Of a DNA stretch of 21,738 nt, positions 1 to 5,768 are shown in pieces (position 1 is the first letter of the stretch; every line of letters begins with the position of its first letter). Position numbers and translations under genes: made by a program. The stretch spans positions 1-21,738 of IMG/VR virus record IMGVR_UViG_3300035204_002457; one strand, given 5' to 3'. The notes below the pieces were generated by a model. The model ran no database searches, was not told where the DNA came from, and saw only the letters and a program-made list of their open reading frames with translations. This DNA is from a virus.

Positions 1-2
1 GT

Positions 3-125
3 AGAGAGTACGTGATGTCAGAATTTTCTTATCAGAAAACTATAGATCTATGGCATGAAACGATGAAATCAACTATAGAAAATTGGAAAACTAATTACAC
101 TAGATGGAAGCTGGAGGAGAAATGA
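3..125 (+). CDS. C-terminal part of an unknown gene, or a very small protein
   Basis: An open frame runs from the left window edge to a TGA at 123-125. It reads about 40 residues and ends in a polar, aromatic-rich helix-like tail (three Trp, ending KLEEK). The nearest ATG is at 15, so this may be a complete 36-residue protein, but the frame is also open up to the edge and it may be the tail of a larger gene. Its stop overlaps the next start in a TGATG junction, the same arrangement seen at 9185 and 12661, which supports it being translated. I do not recognise the family. Confidence 0.5.
   Translation, partial: REYVMSEFSYQKTIDLWHETMKSTIENWKTNYTRWKLEEK
113..119 (+). promoter_or_regulatory. Ribosome binding site that fixes the glycosyltransferase start
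   Basis: GGAGGAG lies 5 bases before the ATG at 125 and only 2 bases before the ATG at 122. An in-frame ATG at 104 lies upstream of this site and has no comparable site of its own. This favours 125 as the true start. Confidence 0.7.
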
Positions 126-1285
126 TGAAAAAGAAAGTGCTAATAAGAGGGCCGCTGCTGACCATGTCTGGTTATGGGACTCATTCACGCCAGATTTTCA
201 GATGGTTGGAAACCAAAGATGTGCAAGTATGCTCTCAAATAACTCCGTGGGGAGTCACACCGTGGTATGTAAATCCAGATTTATGCGACGGTCTTGTTGG
301 GCGAATAATGGCAACAGCTTCTCCACTTACGCAAAGACCAGATGTTTCTTTTCAGATACAGCTTCCAAACGAGTGGGATCCCACTATAGCAAAATACAAT
401 GTGGGAATTACTGCTGCTGTAGAAACCGACAAGTGTAATCCTGAGTGGGTCGAAGCTTGTAATAAAATGAGCAAGGTAATTGTACCCTCAACCCATACTA
501 AAAAATGCCTCGAGAATTCTGGAAGATTATCTAAAGAAATAGAAGTTATACCCGAGGCTTTTTATGACTGTTTGTTAGATAGTAAAAATGAAAGTACTTT
601 AGATTTAGAGCTATCTACTGATTTTAATTTTCTTATATTTGGCCAAATAACTGGTTTTGATCCGTTCACGGACAGAAAAAATACTTTCTTTGCCATACGC
701 TGGTTATGCGAAGAGTTCAGTAACAACCCTGATGTTGGAATAGTTATTAAAACAAATCAAGGCACTAATTCTTCGAGAGATCGGGTGATGACTTCTAAGA
801 TGCTTGACCAACTGGTTCGAGAAGCTAGAAAAGGACCGTATCCTCGTATTTATATGCTTCATGGCGCACTAGAGCCTGAAGAAATTCAAAGCGTATACCA
901 GAATCCAAAAATTAAAGCTTTGGTATCTGCGACAAGAGGCGAGGGATTCGGGCTTCCAATATTAGAATCGGCGGCTGCAGGATTACCAGTAATAGCCACA
1001 GATTGGTCAGGCCATTTAGATTTTATGAACAAGGGAAAATTTATTAAGTTAAATTATAGTTTGCAAAATATTACTGATAAAAGAGTTGACGGAAACATAT
1101 TTTTACCTGGAACTAAATGGGCCGAAGTAAGTGAACAAGATTTTAAGCGTAAAGTTAGAAAATTTTATAAATCATCTGATAAGCCAAAAGAATGGGCGGT
1201 AAACCTTTCTAAGATAATCAAAGAGAATTATTCTCAGGAATCCATCAACAATTTATATACGCAAACATTTGATGGAATACTATGA
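125..1285 (+). CDS. GT-B fold glycosyltransferase, family 4-like
   Basis: This 386-residue protein should transfer a sugar from an activated nucleotide donor to an acceptor. The N-terminus has a short beta-strand and a glycine-containing loop (IRGPLLTMSGYGTHSRQ), as in the acceptor-side Rossmann half of GT-B enzymes. The C-terminal half has the GT4 donor-site signature RGEGFGLPILE, with the E-x7-E pair at residues 273 and 281, followed by AAAGLPVIATDWSGH. Length is normal for the family and no signal peptide is seen. I chose ATG 125 over 104 because of the ribosome binding site. It overlaps the next gene by ATGA. The acceptor is unknown: virion protein or modified phage DNA are both plausible given the place at the edge of the structural genes. 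The fold and activity class are well supported; the substrate is not. Confidence 0.85.
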   Translation: MKKKVLIRGPLLTMSGYGTHSRQIFRWLETKDVQVCSQITPWGVTPWYVNPDLCDGLVGRIMATASPLTQRPDVSFQIQLPNEWDPTIAKYNVGITAAVETDKCNPEWVEACNKMSKVIVPSTHTKKCLENSGRLSKEIEVIPEAFYDCLLDSKNESTLDLELSTDFNFLIFGQITGFDPFTDRKNTFFAIRWLCEEFSNNPDVGIVIKTNQGTNSSRDRVMTSKMLDQLVREARKGPYPRIYMLHGALEPEEIQSVYQNPKIKALVSATRGEGFGLPILESAAAGLPVIATDWSGHLDFMNKGKFIKLNYSLQNITDKRVDGNIFLPGTKWAEVSEQDFKRKVRKFYKSSDKPKEWAVNLSKIIKENYSQESINNLYTQTFDGIL

Positions 1286-1596
1286 CGATTTTAGAAATTT
1301 CTTTAATATGTTCTAATGCTGTAATCTTTATATTGCTCTGTATATCTTTAAGATATAACATCAAGCATGGCATATTCATATTAAAAATTCTAGAATCTAT
1401 AGAAGCGGCTTTAGACATTTTAGACGAAAAATATGATTCTATATCTAAAGTATTAGAAGTCCCTCTTTTTTATGACAGTCCTCAAATTAGAGGCGTTGTT
1501 GATGATATAAGAGTTTGCAGAGACTCGTTGTTGGAGTCTGCAAGTATATTAACCGAAGTTCAGCAGGAAGAAAATGAAGAAAAAGAGGATAATTAG
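1282..1596 (+). CDS. Small single-pass membrane protein, unknown function
   Basis: This 104-residue protein has one hydrophobic segment at about residues 4-24 (rich in Ile, Leu, Cys, Ser), followed by a basic residue cluster and then a long, mostly helical, acidic cytoplasmic-like part ending in a Glu-rich tail (EENEEKEDN). The pattern suggests an N-terminal membrane anchor with a soluble helical domain. It overlaps the glycosyltransferase stop by ATGA and the following sigma-factor gene by 23 bases, so its translation is coupled to both. Small membrane proteins of this form are common in T4-like phages but I do not recognise a named family; a role in glycosylation or at the membrane would be a guess. 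Confidence 0.6.
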   Translation: MTILEISLICSNAVIFILLCISLRYNIKHGIFILKILESIEAALDILDEKYDSISKVLEVPLFYDSPQIRGVVDDIRVCRDSLLESASILTEVQQEENEEKEDN

Positions 1597-2293
1597 AAGA
1601 TCAAAATCTAAAAATAGAGTTCTTTATTTTACTGAAGACACTCAAAAAGCGATTGTTGAGTATCAAGTAGCTTCTGCGGATGAAACAAAGCATGCCATAT
1701 ATCAAGCAAGAATAATGCCGGCTTTTGATAAGTTAGCAGAAAACTTAATTTTAATTTATGGGTTTGCAAAATATGAAACTTTTGAAGTTTTAAAAAATGA
1801 TTGCGTTTCTTTTTGTTACGAAACGCTGAATAAATTTGATAATTCTAAGGGTAAAAAAGCATTTTCTTATTTTAACGTAGTTGCAAAAAATTGGCTTATT
1901 TTGAATTCTAGGAGACGCCGCCGGCAAGTAGATGGTCATTTAAGCATATCAGATCATCAGTATATGAAAGCTGAAGATAAGATGGCTGTTGCTATGCACC
2001 AAGTCGCGCCATCTCCTGACGACGAAATGATTTCCAAAGAATATAGGGGCGAAATTTTAACCGTACTATTTAGTATAAAGTCTAAAGTAGATAGAAGGAA
2101 TGATGTTGCTTGTATTGATGCGATCATCAGAGTTTTTGAAATGGTAGATCAGCTAGATTTTCTTAATAAAAGAGCCATATTTGTGTATGTGAGAGAGATT
2201 AGTGGCTTGAATTCCAAACAACTTTCTTCCTCAATGTCAACTATAAGAAAACATTATAGAGAAATAAAGAAAGACGAAAAGTTTATTTTTTAG
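1574..2293 (+). CDS. gp55: Probable late-transcription sigma factor, T4 gp55-like
   Basis: A 239-residue basic protein. Residues about 55-120 fit the gp55/sigma region 2 pattern: a helix (LAENLILIYGF), a second helix leading to LNKFDNSKGKKAFSYF at about 85-100, then VVAKNWLILNSRRRRRQ. T4 gp55 has the equivalent order of a hydrophobic helix, 'HNFDETKYKNPHAYIT' and a basic RIKKERK stretch. The last 40 residues (NKRAIFVYVREISGLNSKQ onward) look like a helix-turn-helix and recall region 4 of other sigma factors; T4 gp55 (185 residues) is shorter and leaves that job to a partner. The gene product should recruit host RNA polymerase to late promoters. AGGA at 1565-1568 serves ATG 1574. Assignment rests on remembered family patterns, not on a search. 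Confidence 0.72.
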   Translation: MKKKRIIRRSKSKNRVLYFTEDTQKAIVEYQVASADETKHAIYQARIMPAFDKLAENLILIYGFAKYETFEVLKNDCVSFCYETLNKFDNSKGKKAFSYFNVVAKNWLILNSRRRRRQVDGHLSISDHQYMKAEDKMAVAMHQVAPSPDDEMISKEYRGEILTVLFSIKSKVDRRNDVACIDAIIRVFEMVDQLDFLNKRAIFVYVREISGLNSKQLSSSMSTIRKHYREIKKDEKFIF

Positions 2294-2304
2294 AGGAATT
2301 AATA

Positions 2305-2658
2305 ATGAATGATTTATTAGAAAGATTAGAGAAGTCTAAAAAGAAAGTAAAAGAATTTTCTGATTTATTAGATTCTATCGAGTCCATGGAAGGGAAGAAA
2401 AAAGCGCTTTGGAAAGAAATATATGAAAATGCTATAAACGATAGAGAAAATGCTTTCATTTTATTTAACGAGGCGTATTCTGCAATGATGAACACTGCCG
2501 CCGAGCATATTTCTCTTGGTCCTGTTTTAAACAAATATTTAGAAAGGATGAACAAATCAAACGAACAGCTTCTTAAGTTAGCAGATTTAATAGCAAAAGC
2601 CGAAGAGCGTTCTGCTAAAATCGATCCAGACGATTTGTTCTCTAAGATTACGGAGTAG
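2305..2658 (+). CDS. Small helical protein, unknown function
   Basis: This 117-residue protein is almost wholly charged alpha-helix, with heptad-like spacing in the first 35 residues (LLERLEKSKKKVKEFSDLL) and again near the C-terminus (NEQLLKLADLIAKAEER), so a coiled coil or helical bundle is likely. There is no signal peptide or membrane segment. GAGGA at 2293-2297 gives a 7-base spacing to the ATG, and the gene ends two bases before the spike protein gene. The position between the sigma factor and the spike protein suggests a structural or assembly role such as a chaperone, but no family is recognised. Confidence 0.6.
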   Translation: MNDLLERLEKSKKKVKEFSDLLDSIESMEGKKKALWKEIYENAINDRENAFILFNEAYSAMMNTAAEHISLGPVLNKYLERMNKSNEQLLKLADLIAKAEERSAKIDPDDLFSKITE

Positions 2659-2660
2659 AA

Positions 2661-4313
2661 ATGGGCGACGCTAGAGCAAAAATGGGGACTCCTGGCAGTG
2701 GGGCCAAGGGCGCAATGATGGGTACCGAGGGTGGCGGCGGAAGAGTTCTCTATAAGGCTGTAATCGTCGAGTATATAAATGACATGTCTATTTACACCCC
2801 GGAATACCTTCAAACTACATACGGAGTTGATGTAGAAGATCCTGAAAACGATGAAAACTCTGCTTTAAGAGTAAGCAATCCGCAATTTTTAAACGCATGT
2901 CCTAGAAACGCATGCGTGGTCCGTCCAGTGTCGCAAGGATTTGATAAACAGCAGCCCCCTATTTTAGCTTATCCATTTTTCCCGCCACACCTCTGTTTTC
3001 CAGCTAAACCTGGCGAACAAGTTTGGTTAATAACAGAGTCTCCAAGCGGAATCGGAGAGTTGCCACTGTGGATGTGCAGAGTTCCGAGTACATTACAAGT
3101 GGATGACTTGAATTTTACTCATGACGATAGAAAACTTTCTACGATTACTACTTTAACAACTAGCGAAAGGCTGGAGGCCCAGGGAGACGAAGCAAGTAAA
3201 ATACCAACCTTTCCTAATGGCACTGGTAATTCTGCAAGTGAAACAAGCTTAAAGCCAGCTCTTGGTAATAATGAAGAGACTGCTTTCGAAGATCAAGACA
3301 ACTCTTATGATTTAGTAGTTGCAAACTCTGTTTCATACACTAATTTTACGCCAGAAGAAGTTCCTCGACTTACGAAAAGACCTGGCGATTTGGTGTTTCA
3401 AGGGTCTAATAACACCACTATAATACTTGGCGAAGACAGAGGGTGGAACCCAGAAGAAGATCCAACTGCGTCTGAAAATAGTAACGCCACTGTTGGTTAT
3501 GAAGATTTGCCGGCATTTAAAGGCACTATCGATATAGTTGCCGGAAGGGGCAGGTTTTTTGCTGATGAATTAATTGCTGAAACTACTGCCGATGGTGCTG
3601 GTGACGATCCAGAAAACACTCAACCAAGATTAGTCGCTAACGAAAGAAAAGACGGCACGAGTTATATAGAAGTAGATAAAAATCCAGAAGTAAATGAATT
3701 AGATCCAGTTCCTCCAGAAGGTGATCCAGATTTTGTAAGAGATTGCTCTAGAGTTTATGTCTCCATGAAAACTAATGGAGACCAAAATTTTGGAATAAGC
3801 AACACAAGCGTTCCAGATTCTATGGCTACAGGATTTGAGACAGCCATTGAAGATGTAGATGAATCTCCATACGTTATATTAAAATCTGATGAAGTAAGAA
3901 TTATAGCAACTAAAAATGAAGACAACGACATTAATGGAGGCATCCGTATAGTCAAACAAGGAACTAAAGATGATGACTTAGCAACAATCACTTTACTTCC
4001 GGATGGAGTTATTCAAATTAGCGGAAGCAAAATTTATCTAGGAAGATCCACTGACGACGGCGGAGTTGGCGGCGGCCCGGGTGAAGGAGAGTCACAGCCA
4101 TACGTAAAATATCAAGAATTAGAAGATTTATGGAATGCGTTTATGGATGAAATGTCAGCTTTTTGTGACACTGTTTTAACTCATACAACCCCGGGGTATG
4201 GCGCGCCGTCACCGCAGCTTAACCAAGCTGCGACAGAACTTAAATCAAATATAGAGTCTACACATAAACCAGACATCGAAACTATACAATCAGAAAGAAT
4301 ATTCGGAGAATAA
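2661..4313 (+). CDS. gp5: Baseplate central spike protein, gp5-like, without lysozyme domain
   Basis: A 550-residue virion protein, expected as a trimer at the tip of the tail tube. After a Gly-rich leader (residues 1-27), residues about 28-140 look like the OB-fold of gp5/VgrG-type spikes, including PFFPPHLCFPAKPGEQVWLI at about 104-123. Residues about 140-420 are acidic, low in hydrophobic residues and unassigned. Residues about 424-465 have short alternating strands (GIRIVKQ, ITLLPDGVIQISGSKIYLGR) like the start of a triple-stranded beta-helix needle. The last 70 residues return to helix (YVKYQELEDLWNAFMDEM). T4 gp5 carries a lysozyme domain between the OB-fold and the needle; none of its motifs is visible here. 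GGAG at 2652-2655 serves the ATG. It lies just upstream of gp25 and gp6, as expected for the baseplate cluster. Confidence 0.7.
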   Translation: MGDARAKMGTPGSGAKGAMMGTEGGGGRVLYKAVIVEYINDMSIYTPEYLQTTYGVDVEDPENDENSALRVSNPQFLNACPRNACVVRPVSQGFDKQQPPILAYPFFPPHLCFPAKPGEQVWLITESPSGIGELPLWMCRVPSTLQVDDLNFTHDDRKLSTITTLTTSERLEAQGDEASKIPTFPNGTGNSASETSLKPALGNNEETAFEDQDNSYDLVVANSVSYTNFTPEEVPRLTKRPGDLVFQGSNNTTIILGEDRGWNPEEDPTASENSNATVGYEDLPAFKGTIDIVAGRGRFFADELIAETTADGAGDDPENTQPRLVANERKDGTSYIEVDKNPEVNELDPVPPEGDPDFVRDCSRVYVSMKTNGDQNFGISNTSVPDSMATGFETAIEDVDESPYVILKSDEVRIIATKNEDNDINGGIRIVKQGTKDDDLATITLLPDGVIQISGSKIYLGRSTDDGGVGGGPGEGESQPYVKYQELEDLWNAFMDEMSAFCDTVLTHTTPGYGAPSPQLNQAATELKSNIESTHKPDIETIQSERIFGE

Positions 4314-4314
4314 A

Positions 4315-4578
4315 ATGCCATTATCAGCAGCTTTATCATCACTAGAATCTGATATAGAATCAGCATATCAAACGTGCAAGTCCGACGGCTCAGAAGATGG
4401 AGCAGATTCAGATTCGGTAATTTCTCAATTAGCGCAAGATCTTGCAGACGCAGTACACGCCTATATGACTTCAGCGCTAGTAACAACTACTGTCACTGTT
4501 GATACCGGCCAAATGGACGCTGTTGGAGGTTCAACAATAACCGAGGGTTCTGGTGCAGGAACTGGAAATTTATCATAA
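4315..4578 (+). CDS. Small virion-like protein with one acidic helical unit
   Basis: This 87-residue protein begins with a helix (LSSLESDIESAYQTC), then a very acidic loop (SDGSEDGADSDS), a second helix (VISQLAQDLADAVHAYMTSA) and a beta strand (LVTTTVTVDTG), followed by a Gly/Ser/Thr-rich tail ending GTGNLS. The same unit occurs twice in the next gene. Proteins of this form (helix, LA-x-AI helix, 'SALV' strand, GSGTGTIS-type tail) are known to me near gp5/gp25 in marine T4-like phages, where they are annotated only as hypothetical or structural. GGAG at 4305-4308 gives a normal spacing to the ATG, and the gene starts two bases after the spike gene stops. Confidence 0.65.
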   Translation: MPLSAALSSLESDIESAYQTCKSDGSEDGADSDSVISQLAQDLADAVHAYMTSALVTTTVTVDTGQMDAVGGSTITEGSGAGTGNLS

Positions 4579-5073
4579 CGGAGAATTATAATGCCCCTAG
4601 CAGCAGGTCACCCAACTTTAAAAACCGATATTGAAGATGCTTATATAACTGCTAGAGACGACGGTTCCGAAGACGACGCCGATTCTGATGCTATAATTGC
4701 TCAGTTAGCAGAAGATATTGGCAATGCAGTTCATACCTACATGGAAACCGCCCTAGTTTCAACAACTGTGATAGTAGAGCCGGCTTCCAGTAATGCTTCT
4801 GGTTCTCCAGCTGCGACTGCTGTTCCAATAGCTTCTTATATAACTCCTGGTTCTGGAACCGGCACAGGCACAATTTCTTTTGAGGGCGGTGATGTAGACA
4901 CTCTGATTAGCGACATAGAAGCTGCTTTTATAACAGTTAGAGACGACGGCGCAGAAGATGAAGCCGATCCAGATGCAATTATTGCCACTTTAGCTACTGA
5001 TTTAAAAACAGCTATTGACACTTTTGCCCTAACTGCTTTAGTTGAAACTGACGTAACTGTTTTTCCAGGTCAA
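4327..5073 (+). repeat. Three diverged copies of a 60-residue coding unit across two genes
   Basis: The copies are at about 4327-4506, 4609-4788 and 4894-5073. Shared positions are DIE-x-A-(Y/F), DG-(S/A)-ED-x-AD-x-D, an I-x-x-LA-x-D helix and AL-V-x-T-x-V. The two copies in the second gene share the RDDG and IIA residues and are spaced by 285 bases. The first gene carries one unit plus its tail, so the second looks like a fused doublet of it. Confidence 0.8.
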
Positions 5074-5190
5074 ACGGTGTTTGGGTATATGGCTATTGCT
5101 GGTCCTGCTACAGTCCCTGTACCAGCGGTCAGCTTGGCAGGCACGGGATCAGGCGAAGGTGATCCCGGTAATAGCGAAGGTTTGTCATAA
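4591..5190 (+). CDS. Virion-like protein with two fused acidic helical units
   Basis: This 199-residue protein is two copies of the unit found alone in the preceding gene. Copy one covers residues about 7-66 (TDIEDAYITARDDGSEDDAD, then an IIAQLAEDIGNAVHTYM helix). Copy two covers about 102-161 (SDIEAAFITVRDDGAEDEAD, then IIATLATDLKTAIDTF). Each is followed by an Ala/Pro/Gly/Ser-rich linker of about 35 residues with GTGTGTIS or GTGSGEG. The protein has no Cys and is strongly acidic. GGAG at 4580-4583 precedes the ATG by 7 bases. Its place between the spike and gp25 suggests a small baseplate or spike-tip component. The acidic loop might bind cations, but it does not fit the canonical EF-hand spacing. 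Confidence 0.65.
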   Translation: MPLAAGHPTLKTDIEDAYITARDDGSEDDADSDAIIAQLAEDIGNAVHTYMETALVSTTVIVEPASSNASGSPAATAVPIASYITPGSGTGTGTISFEGGDVDTLISDIEAAFITVRDDGAEDEADPDAIIATLATDLKTAIDTFALTALVETDVTVFPGQTVFGYMAIAGPATVPVPAVSLAGTGSGEGDPGNSEGLS

Positions 5191-5213
5191 TGTTGTTACG
5201 AAAATTTCAACAT
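5190..5213 (+). other. Weak hairpin after the doublet gene
   Basis: ATGTTG at 5190-5195 can pair with CAACAT at 5208-5213 around a 12-base loop. The stem is short and AT-rich and no T-run follows, so it is a poor candidate for an intrinsic terminator. It might mark an RNA processing or stability element at the only sizeable gap inside the structural genes. Confidence 0.25.
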
Positions 5214-5238
5214 AAACTTACGTGAAGGATAATTAGTT

Positions 5239-5286
5239 ATGATAGCAGGATATAAATCTTATGGCAGAACAGAACCAGAACTATAA
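5239..5286 (+). CDS. Possible 15-codon upstream reading frame overlapping gp25 start
   Basis: ATG 5239 has the best ribosome binding site in this gap, GAAGGA at 5224-5229, with a 9-base spacing. It encodes MIAGYKSYGRTEPEL and stops at 5284-5286, 23 bases inside gp25 in another frame. It could be a leader for translational coupling, a relic of an older gp25 N-terminus, or chance. Its YKSYGRT resembles the FQSVGET near the start of gp25 itself. The evidence is only positional. Confidence 0.3.
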   Translation: MIAGYKSYGRTEPEL

Positions 5287-5764
5287 AGTATATGATTTTC
5301 AATCCGTCGGCGAAACTTTAGAAGCCTATAGAGATAATAGAAGGTTTGGCACAGCGACTCCGGTACCAATTGGTATAAGAACTCCCATGGCTCTAGACAC
5401 GGGAGGAGGAGGGTTGTTTGTGATGCATACCGAAATGACCCAGCAAATAAAAGATAATTTTAAAAATCTTATTCTCACTAATCACGGCGATAGATTAGGA
5501 ATGTATGATTACGGAGCGAATCTTCAAGAACTCACTATGGAGCTTGGGTCTGAGTCTTTTGATACTGAAGCTATCAGAAGAATTAAAACGGCCGTTACAA
5601 AATATATGCCATATTTAAGTTTAGGTACTTTTGAGCCCGTCATTGATAGAGAAGCCACTACTGGCGGTATAACAAAAGTTGGTTTAAAAATTACTTATAC
5701 GATTCCATCGCTTGGAAGTGGTTTCCCACAACAAATGCAAGTATCACTATACGCGGGAGGATAA
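5261..5764 (+). CDS. gp25: Baseplate wedge protein gp25
   Basis: This 167-residue protein matches the gp25/gpW-like family, a conserved piece of contractile injection systems that helps join the baseplate wedge to the sheath. The family core is clear from about residue 60: IKDNFKNLILTNHGDRLGMY followed by DYGANLQEL, and a later alpha/beta region ending in the strands VGLKITYTIPS and MQVSLYAGG. T4 gp25 is 132 residues; the extra length here is an N-terminal arm (VYDFQSVGETLEAYRDNRRF, then PVPIGIRTPM), a form I associate with marine T4-like relatives. AGGA at 5247-5250 lies 10 bases before ATG 5261, a weaker site than the one feeding the upstream short frame. It is followed four bases later by gp6, the usual gene order. 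Confidence 0.92.
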   Translation: MAEQNQNYKVYDFQSVGETLEAYRDNRRFGTATPVPIGIRTPMALDTGGGGLFVMHTEMTQQIKDNFKNLILTNHGDRLGMYDYGANLQELTMELGSESFDTEAIRRIKTAVTKYMPYLSLGTFEPVIDREATTGGITKVGLKITYTIPSLGSGFPQQMQVSLYAGG

Positions 5765-5768
5765 TTAA

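Noticed and set aside
104-124. ATG at 104 as the glycosyltransferase start
   Set aside because: The strong GGAGGAG site lies after this ATG and is placed for ATG 125, and the family's first strand begins just after 125.
2774-2780. TATAAAT late-promoter-like box inside the spike gene
   Set aside because: It lies well inside a coding region with no start codon suitably downstream; such matches are expected by chance in AT-rich DNA.
2283-2813. 176-residue open frame on the minus strand
   Set aside because: It lies opposite the helical protein gene and the spike gene start, spans their junction, is Ser/Phe-rich as expected from the complement of such codons, and has no convincing start context or neighbours on that strand.
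4198-4208. GGCGCGCC palindrome, also near 17564
   Set aside because: Both copies are inside coding sequence and are explained by codons; no further repeat structure surrounds them.
4600-5075. EF-hand calcium loops in the acidic units
   Set aside because: The Asp-rich stretch is suggestive, but the Gly at position 6 and Glu at position 12 of a canonical EF-hand are not in place.
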